Shown one piece after another: positions 16,701-25,073 of a stretch of DNA of 57,884 nt. Position 1 is the first letter of the stretch; each line of letters starts with the position of its first letter. The notes beneath the pieces are model-generated. The model was not told the DNA's origin, did no database searches, and saw only the letters and a program-made list of their open reading frames with translations. The stretch comes from Deltaproteobacteria bacterium (GTDB lineage Bacteria; Desulfobacterota; Binatia; HRBIN30). The stretch spans positions 1 to 57,884 of the forward strand of contig JACQEN010000198.1 of assembly GCA_016200585.1 (NCBI GenBank). The letters are read 5' to 3'. A program made the position numbers and the translations under genes.

Positions 16701-16748
16701 GGCGGGCTGTGCGGCGTCGAAGGTCTGGCCACGGAGGCGAACGCGTGA
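13716..16748 (+). CDS. nirB: NAD(P)H nitrite reductase, NirB-NirD fusion
   Basis: A 1010-residue assimilatory nitrite reductase that makes ammonium from nitrite in the cytoplasm. In order: FAD/NAD-binding domain from residue 25 (IIVVGHGMVGHRF); BFD-like [2Fe-2S] domain around 447-485 (CSCNQVSKG ... GTGCGGC); ferredoxin-like sulfite/nitrite reductase domains; and the siroheme-[4Fe-4S] ligands CVGSTWC near 663 and CIREC near 703. A C-terminal Rieske domain (about 880-1000) has CPHRGD near 918 and CPMH near 942, replacing the usual separate NirD. The ATG at 13716 has GAGGAG upstream; ATG 13702 is out of frame. The last cysteines (CRGGLCGVEG) are a short extra tail. It is under the ANTAR leader. 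Confidence 0.93.
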   Translation: MNRASKVAVPTSTPQLAAEESAVDVTGKRIIVVGHGMVGHRFCEEMAAGGSRQPFRITCFGEERRTAYDRVPLSDFFAGKSAADLQLADPDWYAAQAIELCVGERVVGIDRGNRTVVTDRDRQVSYDILVLATGSAPFVPPIPGTDLPGVFVYRTIEDLEAIQAWGRRGGRAAVIGGGLLGLEAAKAALDLGLETHVIEAAPRLMPRQVDTGGGQVLRAAIERLGVRVRVGAQTEAIFGEGSVAGLRFRDGEELAVDIVIISAGIRPRDELARSAGLVIGERGGIVVDPTLATSDPHIFCIGESALVNGMIYGLVAPGYDMARALAARLRGGDSVFSGADLSAKLKLLGVEVASFGDAFADETAGSEARRVVFEDRAAGVYQKLVTSTDGRRLLGGVLVGDASAYTRLLALLRTGAELPERLHEVLFGAAAADANGSLAAFDDEAQICSCNQVSKGAICSAIRDQQLTTVGGIKACTRAGTGCGGCVPFVAKILECELAASGRQVNRNLCEHFAYTRQELFQIVKLGRIVSFDELLAGHGQGGGCEVCRPAVASILASSWNDFVLKHATIQDTNDRFLANIQRGGTYSVIPRIPGGEITPEKLMVIADVARRYDLYCKITGGQRIDLLGARVDQLPAIWEELVNAGFESGHAYGKAMRTVKSCVGSTWCRFGVQDSTALAIRIEERYRGIRAPHKLKSAVSGCIRECAEAQSKDFGVIATEKGWNLYLCGNGGSQPRHADLVASDVDEETLIRLIDRFLMYYIHTANPLERTARWLERLDGGIEYLKSVIVDDRLGICERLEYDMQLLVDAYECEWAAVVRDPQRQAAFRHFANSPEPDPQLAFVRERGQRRPEDWPQSPATTPPLVAVEGQTWVRVANAADVPRDGGVTIRCGGAQIAVYHFASRNPGVWYACQAMCPHRGDMVLGRGLLGTQGDEPKVACPMHKKTFSLLSGVGLSDPQFSVQTFPVEVRDGEVYVALPPFDQLMTANNDTCRGGLCGVEGLATEANA

Positions 16749-17875
16749 GCCGTTTGAGCATGGATCGGCTGCCAGGCGAGAACGTCGCAACCGTGGGAGC
16801 CTTCCCCGCGTCTCTCACCGGTGCGGAGCGAGCGACGGTAGCTCCCCGTGGCGCAGTGCTGAACCTCTTGCCATGGCGTGATGCGACGATCGCCACACTC
16901 TTGTTGATCGCCGCGATCGCTGTGGGCTCCGGATTCTTCGCCAGCTTCGATCCGGCCTTGCTCGGCTACTGCGCCGCCACTCTCGTTGCCAGCGTCGCGG
17001 TTGTCTGGCGCCTCAGCGCCTTTTGGCGTCGGCCGGCGTCGGCGTTCTACGCTCGTGCCTTGTTGGCGGCGCTGCTGCAGCCCAGCGACTTGCTTCGGAC
17101 GCTGTCGGCGGCCGGTTGCGATCTGGGTGCGCAGAATTTCATTCGCCGGCGTTCCGCGATCCGCTGGGCGGCGCATCTCTTGTTGTCTCTCGGCACGCTG
17201 ACGAGCTTCGCGATCACCGTTCCACTGGTCTTCGGCTGGATGCACTTCGTTGCCGACGGCGAGCGCAGCTTTCGGATGATCGTGTTCAACCTGCCGGCCG
17301 TCCGCTTCGACGTCGGTGGGGCGTTCGCCTGGTGCATCTTCCATGGGCTCATCCTGGCGGCGGTCGCGGTGACATTGGGAGCGCTCTATTTTCTAGTCGC
17401 ACGTTTGCGCCGGCGGACACTGCCGGAGGTAACGGCGAGCTTTGCGATCGCTCCGCTCCTGCTGCTGCTGTTCATTGCTCTCAGCGGCCTGGCGTTACCG
17501 GCAACGCGCGGCTGGCCATTCGGGTTCCGCGTCGCGGCGCTGGCCCACGAGGCGTCGGTCATCGTGCTTCTGGTGGCGTTGCCGTTCTCGAAGCTGAACC
17601 ACCTGTTGGTGCGCCCGCTGCAGCTCGGTGTACGCGCCGTACGCCGAGACGACGCGGCGTGGCGCGCTTGTGCGTCGTGCGCTTCACGGCTTGCTCCGAC
17701 GGCACAGCAGCACGCCGTCGCCGATCTGCTGGAAAGACGCGGCCTGCCGGTGGCGTCGCACTGGCGGCTGTGCCCACAGTGCCGGCGCAAACGTGTCGCT
17801 GCGACCCAGGCGAGTCTGGTCGGGGCGTCGTTCCAGCCGCGCCTGGGTGCCGGCTGCGATCGCGAGGTGGCCTGA
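16745..17875 (+). CDS. NarI/HdrE-like membrane cytochrome b subunit with C-terminal Cys4 motif
   Basis: A 376-residue membrane protein starting at a GTG that overlaps the nirB stop. I count about five or six hydrophobic helices between residues 40 and 295. Histidines lie in membrane segments [28 protein letters not shown] and [11 protein letters not shown] ... PFSKLNHLL, and the last strongly resembles the heme-binding helix and PFSKLxH of NarI, DsrM and HdrE-type quinol-oxidising cytochromes. The C-terminal 70 residues are soluble, with CASCASR and CPQCRRKR, a possible zinc ribbon. Located directly before the nitrate reductase gene, it probably passes quinol electrons to it. This is unusual for an assimilatory operon. 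Confidence 0.6.
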   Translation: MSRLSMDRLPGENVATVGAFPASLTGAERATVAPRGAVLNLLPWRDATIATLLLIAAIAVGSGFFASFDPALLGYCAATLVASVAVVWRLSAFWRRPASAFYARALLAALLQPSDLLRTLSAAGCDLGAQNFIRRRSAIRWAAHLLLSLGTLTSFAITVPLVFGWMHFVADGERSFRMIVFNLPAVRFDVGGAFAWCIFHGLILAAVAVTLGALYFLVARLRRRTLPEVTASFAIAPLLLLLFIALSGLALPATRGWPFGFRVAALAHEASVIVLLVALPFSKLNHLLVRPLQLGVRAVRRDDAAWRACASCASRLAPTAQQHAVADLLERRGLPVASHWRLCPQCRRKRVAATQASLVGASFQPRLGAGCDREVA

Positions 17876-17876
17876 A

Positions 17877-20105
17877 ATGGCAACTCTCTCTGCGACCGTC
17901 GACGAGCTCATCGAAGCCTACGGTCCACACCTGAGCTTCGAGCCGCCGGGTGGTTTTGCGAACCGTGGCGCCGTCGATCGGCGCGTCGAGACCCACTGTT
18001 GCTTCTGCGGCCAGCAGTGCGGCGTCAAGCTGCTGGTGAAGGACGAGAAAGTCGTCGGCGTCGAGCCGTGGGAAGAGTTTCCGTTCAATCGCGGCAAGCT
18101 CTGCCCCAAAGGCGTGAAGCGCTACCTGCAAAACAATCATCGCGACCGCTTGCTCCACCCGTTGGTGCGGACCGGTCGGGGATTTGCACGGATTCCGTGG
18201 GACGAAGCGCTCGACCTGGTTGCCGAGCGCTTCGAACGGCTGCAGCGGGCGCACGGCCGCGACAGTGTCGCGGTGTTGTCGGGGGCGTCGCTCACCAACG
18301 AAAAGGCATACCTCATGGGCAAGTTCGCGCGGCTTGCGGTCGGTACGCGACACATCGACTACAACGGTCGCTTGTGCATGGTCGCCGCCGGCGCCGCGAA
18401 TCTCAAAGCCTTTGGAATCGATCGCGCTGCCAACCCGTGGGCCGACATTGCCGCGACGGATTTGATCCTGGTCGTCGGCGCCAACGTCTCGGAGTGCAGC
18501 CCGATCACCACCGACTACATCTGGCGGGCCCGCGATCGTGGAGCACGGCTGATCGTCATCGACCCGCGGTTGACGCCGATTGCGCGCACATCGGATCTCT
18601 ACTTGCCGGTGCGGCCCGGCCGCGACTCGGCGCTGATGAACGCAATCCTGCACGAAGTTGTTCGACTGGGCGGAGTCGACCACGAGTTCATTGCGCAGCA
18701 CACCTCAGGCTTCGAAGAGCTACAGCGCACGATCGCACACTACGCGCCGGAGAGCGTGGCGCAGGAAGTCGGCATTCCGGCGCGACGCATCGTCGAGGCG
18801 GCGCAGATGTGGGTACAAGCGCCGCGCACGATGCTGTTGCACGCGCGCGGCATCGAGCATCACACCAAAGGTGTCGAGAACGTGCTGTCGTGCATCAACC
18901 TGGTGCTGGCCACCGGCAAGATCGGCAAGCCGGGTTGCGGCTACGCGACGATCACCGGACAGGGCAACGGTCAGGGCGCGCGCGAGCAGGGGCAGCGCTG
19001 CAATCAGTTGCCGGGTGCCCGCGATGTCGAGAATCCGCAGCATCGCGCTGTGGTCGCAGAACGTTGGGGTGTTCCCGAGAGCCGCATCCCGGCGAAGGGC
19101 GCGAGTGCGCCGGAGATCATCGAGATGAGCCACCGCGGTGAAATCCGCGGGCTGCTGTCGATGTGCTTCAATCCACTGGTCTCGCTGCCGGATGCAAGCT
19201 TCACGCGCGCCGCATTGGAGCGCCTCGACTTCTACGTTGCGATCGACTTCTTCCTGTCCGAGACGGCTCGGCACGCCGATCTCGTCCTGCCCGGCTCGCT
19301 TCAGGAAGAGGACGAAGGCACGGTAACCAATGTCGAAGGGCGCGTCCTGCGCCTTCGCAAGGCCGTTGAGCCGCCGGGCGAGGCGCGACCCGATTGGCAG
19401 ATCATCTGCGACCTGGCGCGACGATTCGGAGCCGGCGAGCACTTTGCGTTCTCCGGTCCGGCAGCTGTCTTCGACGAGCTGCGGCGGCTCTCCGCCGGTG
19501 CTGTCGCCGACTATTCCGGCATCACCTACGACAAGATCGACCGCCAAATGGGTGTGTTCTGGCCGTGTCCGGACGACGACCATCCCGGGACGCCGCGTTT
19601 GTTTGAAGGCGGTCGTTTTGCGCACGCCGACGGCCGGGCGCGTTTTCACGCCGTCGAGTATCGTCCGCCGGCGGAAGAGGTCGACGCCGAGTATCCGATC
19701 ATTCTGACGACCGGACGCGTCGTCTCACAGTTTCTGTCGGGGACGCAAACGCGCCGCATCGGTCCGCTCGTCGCCCATCAACCGGAGCCGTTCGTCGAAA
19801 TGCACCCGCGCCTGGCGGCGAAGCTCGACGTTGCCGACGGCGACCGTGTGCGTGTGGTCAGCCGGCGCGGCGTGCTCGTGTTGACCGCGCAAGTGGTGGC
19901 GACGATTCGACCGGACACCGTTTTCATTCCCTATCACTGGCCCGGCGAGCGCTCGGCGAATCGGCTGACGCTACGTGCCTACGATCCGATCGCCAAGATT
20001 CCGGAGTTCAAGGTGTCGGCGGTGCGCATCGAGAAGATTGCAGCACATGCCGGCCGGACGGGTGCGCTGCCGCGGTTCGCGGCGGCAGAGGCGAGCGAAC
20101 CATGA
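17877..20105 (+). CDS. nasA: molybdopterin nitrate reductase catalytic subunit (NasA/NarB type)
   Basis: A 742-residue Mo-bis-MGD oxidoreductase. The N-terminus has the [4Fe-4S] ligands CxxCxxxC (in [11 protein letters not shown], about residue 40) and the fourth Cys in GKLCPKG (about 75). The conserved [11 protein letters not shown] near 165 provides the expected molybdenum-ligating Cys of nitrate reductases. The molybdopterin domains and the C-terminal dinucleotide-binding barrel (about 600-720) are complete. There is no Tat signal, so it is cytoplasmic and assimilatory-like. The ATG at 17877 comes one base after the cytochrome b stop, and the stop overlaps the ferredoxin start (ATGA). The C-terminal BFD domain of Klebsiella NasA is absent. 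Confidence 0.88.
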   Translation: MATLSATVDELIEAYGPHLSFEPPGGFANRGAVDRRVETHCCFCGQQCGVKLLVKDEKVVGVEPWEEFPFNRGKLCPKGVKRYLQNNHRDRLLHPLVRTGRGFARIPWDEALDLVAERFERLQRAHGRDSVAVLSGASLTNEKAYLMGKFARLAVGTRHIDYNGRLCMVAAGAANLKAFGIDRAANPWADIAATDLILVVGANVSECSPITTDYIWRARDRGARLIVIDPRLTPIARTSDLYLPVRPGRDSALMNAILHEVVRLGGVDHEFIAQHTSGFEELQRTIAHYAPESVAQEVGIPARRIVEAAQMWVQAPRTMLLHARGIEHHTKGVENVLSCINLVLATGKIGKPGCGYATITGQGNGQGAREQGQRCNQLPGARDVENPQHRAVVAERWGVPESRIPAKGASAPEIIEMSHRGEIRGLLSMCFNPLVSLPDASFTRAALERLDFYVAIDFFLSETARHADLVLPGSLQEEDEGTVTNVEGRVLRLRKAVEPPGEARPDWQIICDLARRFGAGEHFAFSGPAAVFDELRRLSAGAVADYSGITYDKIDRQMGVFWPCPDDDHPGTPRLFEGGRFAHADGRARFHAVEYRPPAEEVDAEYPIILTTGRVVSQFLSGTQTRRIGPLVAHQPEPFVEMHPRLAAKLDVADGDRVRVVSRRGVLVLTAQVVATIRPDTVFIPYHWPGERSANRLTLRAYDPIAKIPEFKVSAVRIEKIAAHAGRTGALPRFAAAEASEP

Positions 20106-20713
20106 TCCACGACCTGTTCATCGACGCCAATCGCTGCATCGGCTGTCGCGCTTGTGTGGAGGCGTGCAGCGAGTGCCCGAGTCACGGCGGTCAGTCGATG
20201 ATCCACCTCGACTTCCTCGACCGAACGCAAACGGTGCAGACGGCGCCGACCGTCTGCATGCATTGCGTCGATCCGTCGTGTGCTGCCGTGTGTCCGGCCG
20301 ATGCCATCAAGATCGACGACAACGGAGTGGTGATGACGGCGATGCCCGAGCGTTGCATCGGCTGCGGCAATTGTTCCCTGGCGTGCCCGTTCGGGGTGCC
20401 GCAACTGCACGTCGAAATCGATCTGATGATGAAGTGCGACCTTTGTTACGATCGCACCTCCGCCGGTTTGAAGCCGATGTGCGCCACCGTGTGTCCTTCC
20501 GGGGCCCTGTACTACGGCACGCGCGACGAGATCGAGGATCTGCGGCGGACGCGCGCAACGAATACGTTTGCGTTCGGCGATGCGGCGGTGTCGACACGCA
20601 ACCACCTCATGGCGCCGGCGGGCACCGCCTCGATCCACATCCACGACGGGGCAGGGCATTCGGGCCGCGGCTTGTCGCGTGCCGAGCAACAGTTGGGGGA
20701 GGCTCTGTGTTGA
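20102..20713 (+). CDS. four-cluster [4Fe-4S] electron-transfer subunit (NarH/DmsB-like)
   Basis: A 203-residue ferredoxin-type protein with sixteen cysteines in four groups: [35 protein letters not shown] and [20 protein letters not shown]. This is the arrangement of the electron-transfer subunits of Mo-bis-MGD enzymes. There is no signal peptide, so it is cytoplasmic like the catalytic subunit. Its ATG overlaps the nitrate reductase stop. It should wire the membrane cytochrome b to the nitrate reductase. The C-terminal 50 residues are His/Gly/Ala-rich and less conserved-looking. Confidence 0.85.
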   Translation: MIHDLFIDANRCIGCRACVEACSECPSHGGQSMIHLDFLDRTQTVQTAPTVCMHCVDPSCAAVCPADAIKIDDNGVVMTAMPERCIGCGNCSLACPFGVPQLHVEIDLMMKCDLCYDRTSAGLKPMCATVCPSGALYYGTRDEIEDLRRTRATNTFAFGDAAVSTRNHLMAPAGTASIHIHDGAGHSGRGLSRAEQQLGEALC

Positions 20714-21153
20714 AGAAGCCGGAGGTCTTTCCGGTCGCCTTGGCTTCCGAACGGGTGCTCGATCGCCGTCGGTTTCTTTGTGCCGCCGGTGGCGCGGCAG
20801 TCCTGGCGCTGGCCGGCGAGTGGGGCGCCAAGCGCGCCGAAGAAGGTTCGCAAGCCGAAGCGCTGGCGCTGCAACTCGACGAAACGCCGTTGGCCGTCGG
20901 TGAGGCGCGCACGGTTACGGCCACCGGTGGTGCAGAGGCGCTGGTCGTTCAAGTCGACGCGTCGACGCTGGTTGGGTTCGATCGGCGCTGTCCGCATCTC
21001 GGCTGTCCGGTTCTTTGGGTGAAAGAGCACACTCGTTTCGAGTGCCCGTGTCATCACGCGGCATTCGACGCACGCAGTGGAGAGGTGTTGTTTGGTCCGC
21101 CGCGACACGGGCTCAGGCCGGCGCGGCTCGTAACGAAAGCCCGCAAGGTGTGA
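20707..21153 (+). CDS. Tat-exported Rieske [2Fe-2S] protein
   Basis: A 148-residue protein with a twin-arginine signal ([19 protein letters not shown]) and a Rieske fold: CPHLGC near 97-102 and CPCHHAAF near 114 provide the CxH and CxxH ligands. The start is taken as GTG 20707, overlapping the preceding stop; TTG 20710 is an alternative. Tat export puts this protein on the periplasmic face, opposite the nitrate reductase. With the cytochrome b (16745) it may form a quinol-oxidising unit. Rieske proteins are not standard members of nas operons, so the role is inferred only from position. Confidence 0.8.
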   Translation: MLKKPEVFPVALASERVLDRRRFLCAAGGAAVLALAGEWGAKRAEEGSQAEALALQLDETPLAVGEARTVTATGGAEALVVQVDASTLVGFDRRCPHLGCPVLWVKEHTRFECPCHHAAFDARSGEVLFGPPRHGLRPARLVTKARKV

Positions 21154-21197
21154 GTCGAAGGGTCGGCGGCGAGGAAAGAAGGAAGAGGAGGTTGTTC

Positions 21198-22478
21198 ATG
21201 TCACGACGAAAGCAACGCTCACAGCCAGCAACCGGAGGGGTTTCGCGGCGACGGTTTCTCAAGGTGGCCGGGGGAACGATGGGCGCACTCATGGCGGGAT
21301 TGCCGCGCGGCTGGGTCGGCCGCGTCTATGCGGCGGACGGTCCGGAAACGTCGCAGATCCGTTTCGGGATCATCGCGCTGACCGACTGCTCGTCGATCGT
21401 CATGGCGCACGAGCTCGGGCTGTTCAAGAAGTACGGCATCGAGTCGACGATCTCGAAGGAAGCTTCGTGGGCGGTGATACGCGATCGCCTGTCGCTGGGC
21501 GAGAATCAGGCGACGCACATGCTCTACGGCATGCCGTACGGGTCGACGATGGGGCTCGGAGGGTCGCCCAAAAGGCCGATGGTCATTCCGTTCTGTCTCA
21601 ATCGCAACGGCCAGGCGATCACCCTGAACAAGAAGCTGCGCGACGCCGGTGTGCGCAAGCCGCAAGACATCAAACCTCTGGCCGAAGAAGCGAAGAAAAA
21701 TGGATCGCCGCTGACTTTCGCCATGACCTTCCCGACCGGCACGCACGCCATGTGGATCCGCTATTGGCTGGCGTCCGGCGGCATCAACCCGGACAAGGAT
21801 GTCACGCTCATCACCATCCCGCCTCCGCAAATGGTGTCGAACATGAAGGTCGACAAGATGCAGGGCTTCTGTGTCGGCGAGCCGTGGAACGCGCGCGCCA
21901 TTGCCGACGACATCGGCTTCACCGCGATCACTTCGCAGCAGATCTGGAAGGATCACCCGGAGAAGGTTCTGGCCTTCACCGAGGAGTTTGCCGAAAAGAA
22001 TCCCAAGACGGTCAAAGCGATCTTGCGAGCCATGATCGAGTCGAGCCAGTTCATCGACAAGCTCGACAACCGGCCGCAGGTTGCGGAGGTCGTGTCGCGG
22101 CCGCAGTACATCAACTGCGAGCCCGGCGTGATCCTCGGCCGCTTGCTCGGAAAGTACGACTACGGCGACGGGCGCAGCGAGCAAGATCCGTCGTACATGA
22201 CGTTCTACGACCGCCAGACCAATTTCCCGTGGAAGTCGCATGGGCTGTGGTGGCTGTCGCAGTTCCGCCGCTGGGGCATGGTTGGCGGCGACCTCGATTA
22301 CAAGGGCGTCGTCAACAAAGTGCACCGGCCCGATCTCTTTCGCGCGGTGGCGAAGGAGGTCGGCGTCGACGCTCCGGCCGAGGATTTGAAGAGCGAAGCC
22401 TTCTTCGACGGCGGGACCTTCGATCCCAACGAGCCCGAAAAATACGCGACCGGTTTTCCGGTGCACAACCTGGTTTGA
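21198..22478 (+). CDS. nrtA: nitrate ABC transporter substrate-binding protein NrtA
   Basis: A 426-residue Tat-exported (SRRRFLKVAGGTMGALMAG) nitrate-binding protein of the NrtA/CmpA family, with IRFGIIALTDCSSIVMAHELGLF (shown in part), HMLYGMPYGSTMGL and MQGFCVGEPWNARA landmarks. The ATG at 21198 is preceded by GGAAGAGGAGG. It captures nitrate or nitrite in the periplasm for NrtBCD. It is clearly paralogous to the sensor NasS at 12193. Confidence 0.93.
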   Translation: MSRRKQRSQPATGGVSRRRFLKVAGGTMGALMAGLPRGWVGRVYAADGPETSQIRFGIIALTDCSSIVMAHELGLFKKYGIESTISKEASWAVIRDRLSLGENQATHMLYGMPYGSTMGLGGSPKRPMVIPFCLNRNGQAITLNKKLRDAGVRKPQDIKPLAEEAKKNGSPLTFAMTFPTGTHAMWIRYWLASGGINPDKDVTLITIPPPQMVSNMKVDKMQGFCVGEPWNARAIADDIGFTAITSQQIWKDHPEKVLAFTEEFAEKNPKTVKAILRAMIESSQFIDKLDNRPQVAEVVSRPQYINCEPGVILGRLLGKYDYGDGRSEQDPSYMTFYDRQTNFPWKSHGLWWLSQFRRWGMVGGDLDYKGVVNKVHRPDLFRAVAKEVGVDAPAEDLKSEAFFDGGTFDPNEPEKYATGFPVHNLV

Positions 22479-22491
22479 GGAGGCGTGCGCG

Positions 22492-23265
22492 ATGCGCAAA
22501 CGATTTGAGATGGGAGCCGTCGTCTTGCCGTTGCTGGGCATCGGCCTGGTGCTGTTGGTGTGGACGATCGTCAGCCAAACGGTCGCTCCGGATTTGCCGT
22601 CGCCGCTGCGGACCTGGCACGAATCGCGGCCGTACATCGTCCGTCCGTTCTTCAAGGACGGCGAGATGAACCAGGGGATCGGCCGCTTTGCGATTCTCAG
22701 CTTGGTGCGCGTCGCCAAGGGCTTCCTGCTGGCCATCGTGCTCGGGACGCCGCTCGGATTCTTGCTCGGACTGTCGCGGGCGTTCTACCGCGCCTTCGAT
22801 CCGATCATTCAAATTCTGCGCCCGATCTCGCCGTTGGCGTGGTTGCCGCTGGGGTTGATCATCTTCCAGCGTTCCGAGCCGGCCGCGGTATTCACGATTG
22901 CGCTGTGCGCCATGTGGCCGACGGTGATCAACACGGCGGTGGGCGTGCGCAACATCAACCCCGACTACTGGAACGTCGGCCGCGTCTTGCGGCTGTCGCC
23001 GTGGAAGATGCTGCGCAAGATCATCATCCCGGCCAGCATGCCGTACGTGTTCACCGGCTATCGGCTGTCGCTGGGTATCGCTTGGTTGGTGATTGTCGCT
23101 TCCGAAATGCTCACCGGCGCACCGGGCGTCGGCGGGTTTCTATGGCAGGAGTACAACAGCCTGGTCTACTCGCACATCCTGCTGTCGATCGTCACCATCG
23201 GTCTCATCGGCTTTGCCCTGGATCGCCTGATGGGACTGGCGGAGCGCCGCTTTCAAACCGTTTGA
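22492..23265 (+). CDS. nrtB: nitrate ABC transporter permease NrtB
   Basis: A 257-residue inner-membrane permease of the NrtB/SsuC family with about six transmembrane helices. The cytoplasmic EAA loop is seen around NVGRVLRLSPWKMLRKIIIPASMPYVFTGYR (shown in part), which contacts the ATPases. Helices such as LAIVLGTPLGFLLGLS and AWLPLGLIIF match the family. It is 13 bases after nrtA and carries an AGGAGG ribosome-binding site within the gap. Confidence 0.93.
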   Translation: MRKRFEMGAVVLPLLGIGLVLLVWTIVSQTVAPDLPSPLRTWHESRPYIVRPFFKDGEMNQGIGRFAILSLVRVAKGFLLAIVLGTPLGFLLGLSRAFYRAFDPIIQILRPISPLAWLPLGLIIFQRSEPAAVFTIALCAMWPTVINTAVGVRNINPDYWNVGRVLRLSPWKMLRKIIIPASMPYVFTGYRLSLGIAWLVIVASEMLTGAPGVGGFLWQEYNSLVYSHILLSIVTIGLIGFALDRLMGLAERRFQTV

Positions 23266-23280
23266 GGCAGGGAGGAGATC

Positions 23281-24105
23281 ATGGCGTTCTTGGAATTGCG
23301 CGGTGTCGGCAAGAGCTACTGGACCCCACGCGGCTGGTACAGTGTGCTCGACAATCTGAATTTGGACGTCGAAGCGGGCGAGTTCGTTTGCATCGTCGGC
23401 TACTCGGGATCGGGAAAGACGACGCTGGTGTCGCTGATTGCCGGCCTGATGCAGCCGGATTGCGGCGAAATCCGGCTCGGCGGTGAGCTGGTGCGCGGAC
23501 CGGGTCCGGATCGCGGCATCGTGTTTCAGAACTACTCGCTGCTTGCCTGGATGAGCGTGTTCGAGAATGTCTACCTCGCGGTCGATGCGGTCTCGCCGCA
23601 GCTCTCGGCGGCACAGAAGCGCGAGCGTACCGACCACTTGATTGCAACGGTCAACCTCAGTGCGGCGGCGCACAAGCGTCCGCACGAGCTCTCCGGCGGC
23701 ATGCGCCAGCGTGTCGCCGTGGCGCGCGGCCTGGCGATGAATCCGCAGCTGCTGCTTCTCGACGAGCCGTTCAGCGCCCTCGACGCATTGACGCGCGCAA
23801 CCTTGCAGACGGAGCTGGCGCGCCTTTGGATGGAAGAGCGCAAGACCGTGGTGATGATCACCAACGACGTCGAGGAAGCCATCTTGCTCGCCGACCGCAT
23901 CTATCCACTGACACCGGGTCCGGCGGCGCATCTCGGCCCGGAAATCGTCGTCGATCTGCCGCATCCGCGTTCCAGCCGCGCGCTCAATCTGCAGCCCGGT
24001 TACCATCACGCTCGTCGCGACATCGTCGAGTTCCTCGCCAGTCAACGCCGCGCAACCAATCGCAGTGCGGCGCCTGAAACGCCGGCGCTGGCGGTGGCGT
24101 CATGA
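23281..24105 (+). CDS. nrtC: nitrate ABC transporter ATPase NrtC
   Basis: A 274-residue ATPase with Walker A GYSGSGKTTL, signature LSGGMRQRVAVA, Walker B LLLLDEPFSALD and a variant H-loop in MITNDVEEAILLAD, where Asn replaces the usual His. It lacks the NrtA-like C-terminal regulatory domain of cyanobacterial NrtC. It overlaps nrtD by four bases (ATGA), and the two ATPases presumably act as a heterodimer. Confidence 0.9.
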   Translation: MAFLELRGVGKSYWTPRGWYSVLDNLNLDVEAGEFVCIVGYSGSGKTTLVSLIAGLMQPDCGEIRLGGELVRGPGPDRGIVFQNYSLLAWMSVFENVYLAVDAVSPQLSAAQKRERTDHLIATVNLSAAAHKRPHELSGGMRQRVAVARGLAMNPQLLLLDEPFSALDALTRATLQTELARLWMEERKTVVMITNDVEEAILLADRIYPLTPGPAAHLGPEIVVDLPHPRSSRALNLQPGYHHARRDIVEFLASQRRATNRSAAPETPALAVAS

Positions 24106-25028
24106 ACGAGCGCTTCGTCGAGCTGACGCAGCTGGGAAAGAGCTACGACACCCCATCGGGCTCGGCGGTGATCGTACGCGACTTCAACTTGCGCATCCGA
24201 GAAGGCGAATTCGTCTGTCTCATCGGACACTCCGGTTGCGGCAAGTCGACCGTATTGTCGATCCTCATGGGGCTGAACAGTCCAACCGAAGGTGGGGCCA
24301 TTGTTGCAGGCCGTGAGGTCGACGGCCCCGGTCTGGAGCGTGGGATCGTCTTCCAATCCGCCGCGTTGCTGCCGTGGTTGACGGTGCGCGACAATGTCCT
24401 GCTGGCGGTCGAGCAGGTGGCGAGATTTGAAAGCCGCGCGCAGCAAATCGAGCAGGCGGAAGAAGCGCTGCGTCTCGTCGGTTTGGACGAACAAGGCGAG
24501 CACTATCCGAATGAGCTTTCCTCGGGGATGCGCCAGCGTGTCGGGATTGCCCGGGCGTTGGCCGTTCATCCCAAGGTGCTGTTGCTCGACGAGCCGTTCA
24601 GCTTGCTCGATGCGCTGACGCGCATGGAGCTGCAGGACGAGCTCATGCGCCTCTGGGAGCGTGATCAGAAGACCGTGGTCATGGTGACGCACGACGTCGA
24701 CGAAGCTTTGCTGCTGGCGGATCGCGTCGTGATGATGACCAGCGGACCGGCGGCGACGGTCGGTGACATCCTGACCGTGCCGCTGGACCGCCCGCGGCGC
24801 CGCGAGGCCCTCGTCGACGATCCGGTGTACTACGCGGCGCGCGAGCAGCTGTTGGCTTTCCTGGATGGCAATGCCGCAACCAGCGTGTCGGATGTGCCGC
24901 CGTTGTCATCCGTGTCGAAAGCGCTGACGACACGTGACCGGCAACTTGCGGCGCGGCGCGGCGAGCGCGACAGCGCCGACGGTACCGAACAAATCGCAAT
25001 TCGCGGGACTGCCTCGGTCGCTGTCTGA
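24102..25028 (+). CDS. nrtD: nitrate ABC transporter ATPase NrtD
   Basis: A 308-residue ATPase with Walker A GHSGCGKSTVL, signature LSSGMRQRVGIA, Walker B VLLLDEPFSLLD and a canonical H-loop MVTHDVDEALLLAD. The C-terminal roughly 50 residues are a Ser/Ala/Arg-rich extension. Together with NrtC, whose H-loop histidine is replaced, one canonical and one degenerate nucleotide site would be formed. A small hairpin (AGGGCG 25032-25037 with CGCCCT 25049-25054) separates it from the porin gene. Confidence 0.9.
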   Translation: MNERFVELTQLGKSYDTPSGSAVIVRDFNLRIREGEFVCLIGHSGCGKSTVLSILMGLNSPTEGGAIVAGREVDGPGLERGIVFQSAALLPWLTVRDNVLLAVEQVARFESRAQQIEQAEEALRLVGLDEQGEHYPNELSSGMRQRVGIARALAVHPKVLLLDEPFSLLDALTRMELQDELMRLWERDQKTVVMVTHDVDEALLLADRVVMMTSGPAATVGDILTVPLDRPRRREALVDDPVYYAAREQLLAFLDGNAATSVSDVPPLSSVSKALTTRDRQLAARRGERDSADGTEQIAIRGTASVAV

Positions 25029-25073
25029 ACCAGGGCGCGACGGTCGAACGCCCTCAAACAAAGGAGATGGAAC

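Noticed and set aside
19975..20700. Long plus-strand frame ahead of the Rieske gene
   Set aside because: It is Arg/His/Gly-rich out-of-frame reading of the nitrate reductase end and ferredoxin genes. The Rieske gene starts at 20707.
21219..22736. 505-codon antisense frame over nrtA
   Set aside because: Antisense shadow of a clearly recognised gene.
25032..25054. Terminator between nrtD and the porin
   Set aside because: Six-base-pair stem without U tract; a weak hairpin that does not show separate transcription units.
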